DNA of 64,000 bases, taken from assembly GCF_000226115.1 (NCBI RefSeq), contig NC_016459.1, positions 3,147,501-3,211,500 of the forward strand, in the 5' to 3' direction. The DNA is from Thermothielavioides terrestris NRRL 8126 (Eukaryota > Ascomycota > Sordariomycetes > Sordariales > Chaetomiaceae). A program made the position numbers and the translations under genes. The notes below the pieces were generated by a model, which was given only the letters and a program-made list of their open reading frames with translations, was not told the origin of the DNA and searched no databases. Of this stretch, positions 1-11,429 are shown one piece after another. Positions within the stretch are counted from its first letter, which is position 1; the number at the start of each line of letters is the position of its first letter.

Positions 1-2535
1 GCTGCCATGGCCGAGAAGCCGGGTCAACTGTCTTGGGTGAGCTAAGTGCTGGGTTTTGCACGGCGTATCTGAACTGCGTGCTTATTCTTGTGCTATGCTC
101 TTTCTAGCTGATCAGTTGGCGGCAATGAGCGAGCAAAAGCGAGCGAAGAACGTAAGCGGGACACAGCAAATGCGGATTCCAAGCTGCAACCTGGCCGACA
201 CGCGCGAGCGGACCCGGCTTCTTTAAATGTGGTCTCCATCGCAGCGCCGAAGACAACAGCCGTGTGCCTAAAGATTGACCATCCCGGCTCGGTGCAGGGG
301 GCAGCGAGCGCCCCGCAGACCCCGTGTCCTGCTGAGGGTGGGCACGCATTGCTGGGACAGGGCGTCGGGACGGAATGCAATTCTTGTTTGGCGGATGGAG
401 GGCCCACCAGCAGTCCCAATAGTTGAGTTAAGGCCGGGTTCCCGGTCAGTTATTACGGGGTCGTCAAGTCCACCTACCTCTCTCATCCAGCAAAGGGGGC
501 CCAGAACAATGACCCGAGGTTCTGGCGACATGACCTCGCCGTACCCTTGTGTGGCAGCAGTTCCACGCGTTGCGCTAAGCCGAAACACTGCCTAGCCTGC
601 CCACTTGCCTCGTGGCGGAGGGGATCTGGGGGGTCTGGGGCGGGGACTGGGGCGTTGGCGGCACGGGGCAGACCTCGGGGGTTCGGACATACTGCGTAGC
701 CAAATCGCGGCAATTCGATTCGCGGCACCAGTTCACTTCGTTCGCTGCGACTGTTCGAACCCTGGGCCGAGTCGCAAGCCGATTCGTCAATGTCAGCATC
801 GGACGGCGCCCCGCCATTGGCTCAGCGCCCCCCCGCAGCCATCCCGGCCTGTCTGAACTCTGTAATGATAGCGGATCCACGCTCCCCACATTGCCATCCC
901 AGGAACCACGAGGATATGGGGCTGGGGAAAGTTTGTGGAGGATCCATCCGAATGACAGACCAGACGAGGCAGTGACAGATGGGGCCACGCGTCGTCTGCC
1001 AGCTTCCATCGAGGGCACGCATTTCCTGGACATTTATCACAGCGGCGAAAAGGTCGAGGGGAGACGGAGAGGGGAGGTGAAATGCATGACCCCGCACCAC
1101 CCCAAGCAATGACGCAGTGCGGAATATCTGCGAGATAACTGCATGGTAACGCTAACAATTAGTTAGCCCGCTTTCTCGAAGTCCCACGGAACAGATCGGC
1201 ACGGTTTCTGCGGGAGAGCGGCAGAGGAGGGCCGCTGGGCCGTTTATGGTTCGGACGTCGGCTGAGCAGTGCGACGACTAACTAGGTAGTGTAATGTCTT
1301 AGCAAGCAGGAGCACGAGTCATTCGGCGTCCCGCCCTTGGGCCCAGCGCTGCTGGACTTAATGTAAAACCACCATTTGGAACCATCACACCTTGGCGTGC
1401 AATGGGGATGGTCACAAGGCCCACTTCCCCATTCCCCATGGAGTGGAGGCTCGGGCGGCGCTAGTATAGTGGCGCTGTTCTGGGCGCAGTGTCAATTACC
1501 GTAAGGTATTGTAAATATCGGTGCGGGTGACAAGTCCGATCGGAAGAGGGAGGAGTCCTTCCCAACAGCTTGCACCCTAGTGTAGAGCCGTAATAGTCTC
1601 ATAAGATAGCCACAGGCTCTACGGTGTAGATAGGACTCACTTGTTCGAGGAGTTCTTGTTGGACTCGATTATCTTGTCATGGCAACTTCTCTTTCATACG
1701 TATCTTCCTCTCCCCAGCGGATCTCTTCTCTCAGCGGAACCCACCTGGCCGCTCGGACATTTCGAGCCTCGGACTCGCTCTTAAGGTTGAGATCACAACC
1801 TCACCCCGTTGGAGTTAGTTATCTTGCTGGGAAAGTTTGATGAATTGAAGCTGAACCGGATTTCTCCGAAGGCGAGTGAGGGACAGATCCAGTTCTGGCA
1901 TCAGATTCAAAATTACGCATCCTTTGTGTACACAGTAAAGGCATGAAACTTTCCAAAATGACACCACGAGGGAAGGCACCTGTGGGGTTGCCTTTCTTCC
2001 CCGCACGATGATGAGCTGGGGAAGCTGGAGCTGCAACGGTGGATGGAGGAGGTGCCTGATTGGAAATCCCCTCCGATGGAGAGGAGGCCCACAGCAAGCA
2101 TGGGCCAGATCAGGATTGGCGCCGGCGCCCAATTGTGTGCCCGAGGGCGTGACGCCACGGCACCAGCAAGTTCCAGGCCCTCCTGGCGCTCCTTTGTTCG
2201 TCTCACCGGCGAGCATTTGGGCAATGCTCAGCAAGCAGGCGGGGCGCTGGACTTCGGTGTGGCTTACACGACATTTGCATCAGCACCTGTCGGAAGCCGG
2301 CAGTTGGAAAACGGCGAGCATGTGCGAGATATCACCGGCCGCTCCGGTCTCTCCGGCGACAGGAATCTCGACGAGCGACTCCATCCCTGTCACCTTCATC
2401 GGCAAGCACAGGATCAGTACCGGTTCTCGCCGCAGACAGCGAGCGAACGACAGCGCCAGCCAACTCGTGTTGCAGGGACTACTTCTTTACAACTTCACAT
2501 AACGTCAGCAACGACCAAGAACCCCGACAGCCGCG
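1..2535. other. Intergenic stretch, no supportable gene
   Basis: The open frames here overlap on both strands, carry no recognisable domain and have no convincing exon structure. I see no tRNA and no repeat. A distal part of a promoter or a non-coding transcript cannot be excluded. Confidence 0.5.
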
Positions 2536-3201
2536 TCATCTCTCAGCTCCGCTGCCCTGGCTGCTCTGGAGCACGTCGGGGCGCCCCAGGTAAGTGCTGA
2601 GACAGGTGGTCGGCAACTTCATTGTTCCCGTTAGCAACAATCTGCGGTCCAGGGTCGATGGGTGGCACTCACGCCTCCGGTACAGATAATACGACGTGAC
2701 AATCAAGAACGGCAACGCCACGAGGAGCCTTACAACCCTCCGCTCGGTTTGCTTATACTCCTTGCTTGATGTATCAACAGGTTTTCGCCCCTGTGGATAC
2801 CCTTGCGGGCGCGACACGGGGCGCGTGGATGCGGCAGCGGCGACAGGTCCCCGGACCGCGGCTGGTTTCGAGACAGGAAGTGGTTCTGAAACACCGGCCG
2901 TGCTCAGGCTGGGGCTGGACTGAGTTTCTTTGTTGGCGGCATTCGCTGGTGTTCCCACTGGCGACGCGCTGGACCTTTGGAACCTAGAGGTTCGGCCGCT
3001 GCTTTTCGCAGGCCTTCCTGCGCTAAACGGCCGGACGCTCGTGGTCTGCGGTCCCTGAGAGGTCGTTGCGAGCGCAACTGACGACGTTGTCGAACCGGAA
3101 AATCCTGATACCACCACAGAGAACCTCCCTTGCAGCCCGGGCTTGATGCCGTGGCCCAGCGGAATGCTGCTCAACCTTAACCAGGACATGCTCCGCGACA
3201 T
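2536..3201 (-). CDS. Small putative mitochondrial single-pass membrane protein
   Basis: The open frame from the ATG at 3201 encodes up to 221 aa. The N-terminus is rich in Arg, Ser and hydrophobic residues with almost no acidic residues, as in mitochondrial presequences. A Ser/Pro/Thr-rich linker follows. Near residues 145-175 comes a charged KEYKQTERR stretch, then a hydrophobic segment (LLVALPFLIVTSYYLY) and Arg residues. I know this charged-TM-Arg arrangement from small conserved fungal proteins but cannot name a function. A GTGAGT donor at 2667-2672 (minus strand) lies just after the membrane segment and a GCTAAC branch-like site follows, so the last 45 or so codons may be intron plus a short second exon. 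The C-terminus is therefore uncertain; the body of the gene is likely real. Confidence 0.55.
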   Translation of the reverse strand: MSRSMSWLRLSSIPLGHGIKPGLQGRFSVVVSGFSGSTTSSVALATTSQGPQTTSVRPFSAGRPAKSSGRTSRFQRSSASPVGTPANAANKETQSSPSLSTAGVSEPLPVSKPAAVRGPVAAAASTRPVSRPQGYPQGRKPVDTSSKEYKQTERRVVRLLVALPFLIVTSYYLYRRRECHPSTLDRRLLLTGTMKLPTTCLSTYLGRPDVLQSSQGSGAER

Positions 3202-3862
3202 TGCCGGCGCAGACTCCGCTACGCGCGAGAAAAAAAAGGTCTAACGGATGCGACGGCGGTCCTTAGAAGCTATATCTATTGTCGTCAGTATGGTCACTGA
3301 GCAGCAACGCGACGTATCCTGATCAGGCCTCACGTACTTTTTCGCGAAGGCAGAACAGCCGGAGTCAGCGACTCACGTCGACGCGTTTTCTTGCAAACGC
3401 GCAGGCGTAGGCTGGAGATTCTCGGTGGGTCAGCAAGGGAATTTCAGGGCCGGAATCGGCCTTGCAGCGCACAGGCCCGCAAGACCAAGCAAACCACGCA
3501 GAACCTGGCTGGACCCTGCAGTGGAGCCCTTGGTCAGTTCAGGGACCTGGTCAAAGCCCAGAAACTGTCCGGAGACCAAGCTCGGGATAAGCACCGCCGA
3601 ACGCAAACCGCAATGCTCTCAATAGCTTCCATTGCGCATTTTGATCAAGATTACCATGGAGGAGCTGAACACCTTCAGCTGATGCTTCATTGTCTCATAC
3701 TCCACCATATCCGGCGGATCCGTCGCTGCCCAGTCACACCCCCTGGTGCCAATTGCTCAAGATGTGAACAGCAACCAAGTCGTTAACAGACGCCCAGCAA
3801 GACTCAAACATAACGGTCCGTAGCAGACGCCTGCACATATCATGACTCGCATATCATATCCC
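3202..3862. other. Intergenic stretch
   Basis: No domain-bearing frame, RNA gene or repeat recognised. It separates the putative mitochondrial protein gene from the small secreted protein gene. Confidence 0.45.
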
Positions 3863-4234
3863 TCAGCGACAGTGGCCAATGACGCTTTCCTGGTCCAGGC
3901 CCTTGCAGACGTCCTTGAAGGCCTGGCGGTTGTCGTGGTCGACGGCGCAGATCTGCGGATACGTATCCCCTCGTCAATATTCGTTATGCCCGGCATCAAG
4001 AGGTTGGCCGCAAGCTGTAATGGACATTTATGGGCGTAGGGCTGCACTCACCCCGTCGTACGTCTTGTAACCCAATGACCTGCAGCTGATCAGGGTCTGA
4101 ACCTTGAGGAGGGCGCCGTTCGTGCTGTTCATGCAGATGCAGTCGTCCGGCTGGAGGTACCAGCTGCCGGGACATCCCTCCGCCAGGGCGCCGCCGAGGG
4201 ACCCGAGTGTGAGGAGAAAGGCGAAGATGCGCAT
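3863..4234 (-). CDS. Small secreted cysteine-rich protein (90 aa)
   Basis: Two exons are read on the minus strand: 4234-4052 and 3952-3863. The intron (4051-3953) has a GTGAGT donor, a CATAACG branch-like site and a CCGCAG acceptor, and is in phase 0. The spliced product is 90 aa. It starts with a clean signal peptide (MRIFAFLLTLGSLGGALA), and the mature part carries seven cysteines, three in the first exon region, one before the splice and three in exon 2 (ICAVDHD, DVCKG, GHCR-stop). The second exon makes sense only in this frame and ends exactly after GHCR. Size, signal peptide and Cys content fit the broad class of small secreted proteins (effector-like or antimicrobial-like). No named family is recognised, so no function is assigned. 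Confidence 0.65.
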
Positions 4235-5406
4235 GGTTTGGGGCGAAATGTAACAATGCGAGGTTACGAATTAGAGACTTGGAGGTATTCGAAACGTTGA
4301 ACAACGCTGGGTAGGCAATGGGCTATGATCACCCGTGAAGATGGGTGCTTCGTATCTATAATTGAGCCAGACGCGAAGCTGAATATCTCGTCGCTGAATA
4401 CCGATCTTGAAATCCGGCGTCGCTCAATCTATGCACAATCTCGCCTAGCCGCCGGCGAACCGGCCTCGGGGCTGTAAAGTTGCAATGCAATATCTGGATC
4501 CAGCACACACGATGGCCAACTCAGCTACGAGGGGATACTGCGTAATGGGACGGACTACTTCAGGACAAGGTCTAGTCGTTTAAACTCGTTCATGTCAGGA
4601 AAGTATTTTGAGTTTTCCGGGCGGGTTTGTATGAAATCTGGGGGGCTCGAACCTAGGTATTGCCAAGAATAACCGAGTTGTCACATCGTGTTCTTTAGCA
4701 TCTCTTCAGTCCTTTCAGTAACAAAGTTAGTTTCTTCCATGTTATAAAGGCGCCTCTCGGCTATGAGGTAGCGGCCTATTATTATCAGCATTCCTACCTC
4801 AGCTTCCTGGATTCCGGAGCCGTCTCCTCGCGTAAACGGGGCGCTTGTGGACTGATGGTAGCCTGCAAATGCAGACGAGCCCGGTTAAATCCCAATACGT
4901 ATTACTGTAGCACGAACGCTGCTGCGCTGCGGCAGGTCAGCGTCGAGGTCATATGTGATGTCGTAGCCACGTCGTCATGCAGACCTCTGCAGGTGGCCTG
5001 GCCAACGTTGCTTGCCTCACCTCCGCTTCCAACCGATGTTGCACAAGCACGGGATGCAGCCATTCTCTCTCCGGCTGGGCATGTCAAATTGTTGGTCATT
5101 AGTCTGCACCCTTCTAGACCGATCGCGGACCAAGCCTGCCGACCTCCCTTACCTGGTACAGGGAGCGAAGAATGTTATGACTGTCAGGTCCGGCGTAACT
5201 AACGGAAGTTGTGGGATTACAGTACCAGAGGTTGTGTCCCTCTTTTGCATCGTACGCCATGATACTGGCTGCTTTATTCATACCGTAGCGTCATTGAACT
5301 TTGAACCTCCATCCTCGTCTTCTCTGTACTGTTTCAAAACTCAGGTACGATTTCTCTGTCGGACCACAGTAGTCCACACTTGCAATGCCCTTGCTAATTC
5401 AAAGTG

Positions 5407-5467
<61 letters not shown>

Positions 5468-6039
5468 AAATAAATACGTTTTCTGCGCCTTTCAAAGATT
5501 TGAACCAACTCGTTCTTCGTGTCCTGTGTTACAGATACGGATCCGGTAGAAGATAGGCTCAGATCTCGAGTTCGGCTTGTGCTTCTTACCTTTACCAGTC
5601 TCGCGGTAATTGGTGAAGGAGATGGCTTTGGAAACCCGGCTCCAGACGTAAAGAACCATGCAGCTAAGGTATCCAACGACATTGTTGCTCCCTCACACTG
5701 AGTGTGTACTGCGTGGGTGTTGAGCGTCACCATGGTGTCCGGCTGTGTTGCCTACACCGTGCGGGAGTTGGCCATCCTTAATTACTGACTCAATCGAGCT
5801 ATGAAAGACACTGGATCTTTCCTCGTAGGTTTTGCTGAGTTGATTAGAGTCGTCGCGAATTGTAGATGTTCCTCAATCAAAAGCTCGTGAGGCAGCATGG
5901 CCTCATTCATTGCCGACAATTGAGAAGAGAAATGTGTGTCTCCTTTGTCTAGATGGCGCGCAACGTGCCGGTTGGAGAGAACAAACGGTACGGAATAACT
6001 GCTCTGTTCGGAGTACTCCGTAGGCTTGCATGGGTCGTC
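4235..6039. other. Intergenic stretch with a long A-tract
   Basis: No gene supported. It holds the 58-bp A-run listed separately. The rest is ordinary unique-looking DNA up to the miniature element that starts at 6040. Confidence 0.45.
5407..5464. repeat. Poly(A) homopolymer, about 58 bp
   Basis: An uninterrupted run of A. It could be a mononucleotide microsatellite, the tail of a retrotransposed sequence, or an assembly artefact. No reverse-transcriptase-like frame or flanking target duplication was seen next to it. Confidence 0.9.
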
Positions 6040-6417
6040 GTTAAAGAGGTCCCGCCAAGACTAATTTCGGAGACTGCCGCGTACAAGTAATTACAAATCG
6101 CCAAGGGTGAGCGGGGCTGCTACAACTTCGAACATCAACAATGTAAAATCGCAAAGACTGGCAACAACAACAACTTTACGATACCTCAACCAAATTGAAA
6201 AAAAAAGAAAACGAAGATAACCTATACCCTAACTATAACCTATATCCTAACCTTAACTTGAATCCTAACTAGTGGGGGGCTAGCGCCGCCCCCCGTACCC
6301 CCGGCGAACTAACCCTTGGCGATAGTGCAAACCCCATGGCGATCTTGGCGACGTACTGACGGTGTAAAAACATTGCCGACAATTGGCCGAAATTTGTCTT
6401 GGCGGGACCTCTTTAAC
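6040..6417. mobile_element. Miniature inverted-repeat element, family A, copy 1 (378 bp)
   Basis: The ends are near-perfect inverted repeats of about 29 bp: GTTAAAGAGGTCCCGCC at the left and its complement GGCGGGACCTCTTTAAC at the right. The interior holds a GC-rich self-complementary core (GGGGGGCTAGCGCCGCCCCCC, around 6273-6294) and an A/C-rich tract of degenerate telomere-like CCTAAC/CCTAACC units (about 6222-6270). A second copy lies inverted at 52409-52795 with the same ends, core and telomere-like tract. Both copies fit a TA target duplication (gt-TA...TA-ac), which would suggest a Tc1/mariner-type non-autonomous element, but the TA could also be part of the terminal repeat. No transposase is encoded. 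Confidence 0.8.
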
Positions 6418-6692
6418 GTCCACCCTTGCATGCTCTGCACAACTGCACTTGCCCACTTCGGCAGCCGAAGACGCCAAGACCGAGTGACGTCTGTGCGCAA
6501 CAGTCGCAACGGAAGCTGCACCCGCTGGACTTGAGCCTGTCAACAACTTGGAGCTGCAGGAACCATCCCTTGAACGAACCACGCCAGGGCCGCTTCGAGA
6601 CGGCGGCCATCCAACAAAACAGAGCACAGAACCCAATACTTTCAACATGAACGGGACATGATTAGTGTGTCTTGAAGGCAACTTGGTCCACC

Positions 6693-9156
6693 ATGTCGCT
6701 CGTTCCATATCGCCGTCGAGAGCAGCTCGACATTGTGCTGTACGTCATCCCCAAGCTTGCAAGGCTCCCCCCCTCCCCCAGTCCACCCCGCAGCACATCG
6801 CACGTCTCCAACAAAACCCCTGTGCTTGACCCATGCAACATGCCGCGACGATGCCCGCTCCTCGGTGGCTAATTGATTCATCGATTCTCATCCTCTCCGT
6901 TTGCTGCCTGCTAACAAACAACACGAGTTGCGCAGCCGACATGCCAACGCCATTGTCTTCCGCGACCCGTCCTCACAGCAGCTCGAGATCCAGGATCTAC
7001 AGCACCTCAACGAGTGTCCCACCTGCCACCAGCCGTTGCCCTCGTCTTCGAGCGACAGACACTACGACAACACCGACCATGACGAAAGCTACCACCACCC
7101 CGACTACTTCCGCATGCTGGCTGCTAGTCATGCCGCCCACAATGAGTCCCACACCCGCCCGCCGCCCAGCCCCATTCGCCGACTCGTTCAGCCGGTGAGA
7201 GCCGGAGATGAGGACGACAGAGCCGACGCCGAATTTGCGAGCGGTTCGGCTGCACCTTCGAGAGGAGCGCGCATAAAACCGGAGGCCTTCAGCCCGAACT
7301 ACCTCCGAGACTACTTCATCGTCGAGCGAGAGCTTGGGAGAGGGGGCAAGGGCGTGGTGCTATTGCTGAGGCATCGGCTCGGTGACTGCAAGCTGGGCCA
7401 GTTTGCCTGCAAGCGCGTCCCCGTCGGCGATGACCCTGCATGGTTAGAGAAGGTGCTCGTCGAGGTTCAGCTGCTGGCGAAGCTGTCGCATCACAACTTG
7501 GTCTCGTATCGCTACGCCTGGCTGGAAGAGGCTCAGCTCACCCGCTTCGGCCCCAGCGTTGCCTGCCTTTTCATCCTCCAGCAGTACTGCAACGGCGGCG
7601 ACCTCCTTCACTACGTCATTGGCGAGATGCCGACGGAAGCAACGAAGGAGCAGCTCAAGGCTCAGATGCGGCGCAGATCCAAGGGGCAGACCGAGCGGCC
7701 CAAGATCCAGAAGCGACTGGCCCCTGACGAGATCTACTCTCTCTTCAAGGATATCACGTCTGGCCTGGTATACTTGCATGGGGAGAACTACATCCATCGG
7801 GACCTGAAGCCAAGCAACTGTCTCCTGCACCACGACCGCAACAAGCTGAGGTGTCTCATAAGCGATTTCGGTGAAGTGCAGCAAGAGGATGCCGTTCGTA
7901 AGTCGACAGGATCGACTGGAACCATCTCATACTGCGCGCCAGAGGTCTTGAAGCAGGACGCAAGCGGCAGGTACGGCAATTTCACCACGAAGTCGGATAT
8001 CTTTTCGCTCGGCTTGATTCTGTACTTTATGTGCTTTGGCCGTCTTCCGTATGTCAACGCCAACATCGTCCGCGAGGAGTTAGAGGACGTCGATGAGCTG
8101 CGCGCCGAGATTTCCGACTGGAAAGGCTTTCAGGACGAGAGGAGAGAGCGGCCGGACCTGCCATCCGAGCTCTACGGGCTTCTCAAGCGACTCCTTGCCG
8201 TCAATCCTTCCGAGCGACCTACCGCGAAGGAAGTGCTGGCGGCCATGGGAGCGGATTCCAGCTTGGACGGGATGATGAGAGCTGCTGCTAAAGCCGGCAG
8301 CCCTTTTCTCGGTCTGTCTGGCCAGAGAATCCAGAATCTGGACTCGCCTATGCCTCCCAGCACGCCAGTTGCAGGTGTGTCAACCTCTTGACTGATCCCT
8401 CCAGTGGAACCAATGTACTCACTCAGCAAACCGACAGAGCCTACAAAGCATGCCCGCGCAAACAGTTCTCCAGAAGACGACCTCGCCAGGCCCTTCAACC
8501 ACACCGCCGCCGAGACGAGCGCGAACCCTTCCAGCAGCACCATCCTTACCAAACGCATCAGCCCGCCGCTCGCCAGCTCCCACGCGATGACCCTCTCCCG
8601 CAGCCACCGGGGCAGCGGCAGCGGCAGCCACAGCCACAGCCCAGGCCGTGCGACCTCGCGCTCGCCCCAGCGCAGCCCTCACACCCATCAAGCCTCTTCC
8701 GCCACCGCCGACGGCCCCGCGATCGTCACCACGCCGTTGCTCATGGCCCCACCCATGTCGCCGCTGCAGCGAGCTAGGCGGGCCGCAGCGCTGGCGTGGT
8801 ATCGCGCACCGGAGTGGGTGGCCGCACATGCGGGGCTGCTGAGGACGGCGCTGTTCACGCTGAAGGTGCTGTCGCTATCGTGGGTGTGCTGGCCGTATAG
8901 TGCGAAGTGGGAGATCATGGCGGGCCTGGTCGGCTTGGCGGTGGGGGATTTGCAGTTTGATGGTGGGGGGTGGCATGGACATCCATATGAGAGAGAGATG
9001 AGAGGAGCTGTTGCCGTCCAGGAGCGCCGCTGGTCGGCTGGGGATTGGCGGAGGAGTGCGGTGTTGGCGGTGTTGCATTGCGTGGTCCTGGGGGTCACGG
9101 CCCGTTTTGGCGTGCTGTGTGCTGGCCAGGGGTGGAGGGCGTGGGATGAATGGTGA
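6693..9156 (+). CDS. iks1: IKS1-like serine/threonine protein kinase
   Basis: Exon 1 is 6693-6739 (starts MSLVPYRRRE), and a 196-nt intron with GTACGT donor, GCTAAC branch and CGCAG acceptor ends at 6935. Exon 2 runs from 6936 to about 8374. The spliced N-terminus and the early Cys pair CPTCHQPLP are typical of IKS1 kinases. The kinase domain covers roughly residues 140-450: glycine loop LGRGGKG, lysine in ACKRV, HRDLKPSN catalytic loop near residue 300, DFG, and an APE-like motif (CAPEVL). An in-frame TGA at 8389-8391 would end the protein at STS. The same frame continues to 9156 with a Ser/Pro-rich linker and two hydrophobic segments, the usual membrane tail of this family. A 30-nt intron (8375-8404) or a 48-nt intron (8379-8426) would both remove the stop and keep frame. 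With the 30-nt intron the protein is 745 aa. Confidence 0.85.
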
Positions 9157-9990
9157 TGCGCGCTGGAATGACGGCCAGCCGATGACGCTCGGGGACGGCG
9201 GTAGGCAAGCGAGACACGGCCGACGGCTAGAGGTGAGTTCATCCGACCGTGAGCGGCAAGCATCGTTACTGGAGCATCCATTACGCCACGCTCCATCACA
9301 TCACATCGACTCATGGAGGGCGGCTCGCCAAGGGCGCAATATCAACTTATGATGGGGAACCACGACAAGATGCCCATCGATATGCGACGGAGCTCAATAT
9401 TCCTCCCTTTATCATTTCTGGGTGCATCTCGCGTCGGGAGGGTCTGCGCGGCGGCCCAGAGTTCCTCCGCAACTCGGCCGTGGGGTTCATCTGATGGTGT
9501 GTCCTGCACATTGGATTCGGGTTAGCACCGCGGGAGACGGGAATAGGACTTCCAGCCGCACAAGGACGGCACCTTCTATGGGCCGCGGCGCGATCCTTTA
9601 CGAGAAGGACATCAACTCAACAGGTCTACTCCAGAGCCCTGGGTTTGGGTCGCATTGATCACACGGCCAGCGGTATAGAGTACCCCCGTGTGGCCTGCAA
9701 ATCACGCACGAAGTTTAGATTTGGATGGGGGGTTAAGAGAGGATTAGGACCTGATCCGGGCAGTCACTTGACTACATCTCGGCGGGGCCCGTGGGTGTTG
9801 CCCAAGCCTGGCTCGCTACGTTATCTCGAACGACAGACCCGATAGAAGGCCCTGAGCGGCTGCTGGTTCAAGCAACTTGGGAAACCAACCACGCCCGCGT
9901 TTTGGTCGGCTTACAGTCGACCAAAACGAGCTACCCGGGCGGGTTGGGGAGGTCCTGAGCGGTGGCAACTGCTGGTCCGCGGCATAGGGG
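9157..9990. other. Intergenic stretch up to the retrotransposon target site
   Basis: No supportable gene. Only short overlapping frames are present between the IKS1 stop and the GATAT target duplication at 9991-9995. Confidence 0.5.
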
Positions 9991-9995
9991 GATAT
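9991..9995. repeat. Target-site duplication GATAT, left copy
   Basis: Five-base direct repeat immediately outside the left LTR; the identical right copy is at 16028-16032. A 5-bp duplication is the normal product of copia integrase. Confidence 0.9.
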
Positions 9996-10205
9996 TGTTG
10001 GAACCGCTACGTAGGCTCAGGAAGATGAAGCTATCACGATATAAGCAATGTATACAACTAGGATCAATCGTGGTGTTGAGGATATTGTATTGTAGGAGAG
10101 TTCTCCTAATTAGAAGCCCAGTCTTAGGCGGCAGTTGGGCATCAAGCTGGTAGATCCTAATCTCGGTAGGCTAGCCCGCTACCCTAGGCTAGGCTAGTTC
10201 TGATA
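9996..10205 (-). repeat. Left LTR (3' LTR of the minus-strand element)
   Basis: 210 bp, aligns without gaps to 15818-16027. About 25 positions differ and every difference is a C/T or G/A transition. Of these, about 17 carry the T/A state in this LTR, so it is the more mutated of the two, e.g. CTAG where the other LTR keeps CCGG. Confidence 0.9.
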
Positions 10206-11417
10206 TACCCCCCTAGGTCGAGCCTCTGGCTCTGGCCTACTAAATCTAGTAATCTATAAAGCTATTCCCAATACTACGTCCTTCCTAATCTAGCAATTCT
10301 ATAGTGTTAAGGTCCTTCTATTATCGCTCTAATCTACTAAGCTTTATATATCTACCCTTCTCAATCCTATATATTATACTATAAACTAAACCTTCTATTT
10401 AGCTAGAGCCTTCTTCTAGCCCTATATTTCTTCTTTTTATATCGCTTAGTAGACGTAGATTTCGATAAGGGCCTAGATATCCGCTAGATTAAGCATTTCT
10501 ATAAACTTCCTATAGGGCTCTAGTTCTAGCGCCTTCGTTAGGCTATTGGCTAACATCTAGTTCAAGGGTATATAATCTATACTAACCCTCTTGTTCTAAG
10601 CTTCTTAGTATAGCTAATAGTTATAAATATCGATATATTTCAGCTTTGTCTATAATATAGGTATTTTAACGTTAATCAACTAGATTATCTACTTATTATT
10701 ATACTAGATCGATAGGATCTTATTATCTAGATAGATCTCTAGTACCTCTAATAGGCGCTAAAGGAATATACCTTCTTTCACTATCTATATAAATGCCAAC
10801 AACTCTACCTCTATAGTCGATATAGTTACTATATCCTACTTACTAGCTCGCTATATAATTAGCCTTCTAAATAGGATAATAGTATAACTTTATAAGCTTT
10901 TATAATCGATACTATTATTAGCGAAGCTAGTATCGTTAGCTATAATTAGGATATCTCTTTCTCCTAGCTAGAGGGCTTAGAACCTTATTCAATAGAGGTA
11001 TTATAATATTCGATCAGCTATATAGTAGTATTCTAGTCCTAGGTTCTAATTGAACTATATAAGCTTAGAGGCTATAAAGGCAATGTCTAGGTATATATTG
11101 ACGGCTATATATAGGATTGAGCCGACCTTCCTTTAATAGAGCCTAATAGAGCTATAGCTAGTAATATCGTTATATAGGAGCAGTTCGCCTTTAGCTATTA
11201 GAGTCTTTAGCTCTCCTTCTTCCTAGGCTAACCTTATAATCTTCTTAATATACGCCGTCTAGCTAAGCTAAATCGAACGCCTTTTATAGTCGTAATAAAT
11301 CTCTATACCTAGGAACTATAGGAGGTTATCTCCTCCTATAAGTTTATACTTTTCTCGTAGCTAGCTAATTACTTTATCTACTTAGTATTAATCCTTCTTA
11401 TAATAGGCGAAGACAAT

Positions 11418-11429
11418 ATTATCTATATA
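11418..11429 (-). pseudogene. Mutated reverse-transcriptase active-site motif (YVDD to YIDN)
   Basis: On the minus strand these four codons read Tyr-Ile-Asp-Asn. The flanking codons match the copia context on both sides. The second catalytic aspartate has become asparagine by a G-to-A change, so even without the many stop codons this polymerase would be inactive. Confidence 0.8.

Noticed and set aside
4600..5464. LINE-type retroelement ending in the poly(A) run
   Set aside because: No reverse-transcriptase or endonuclease text upstream in any frame and no flanking duplication.
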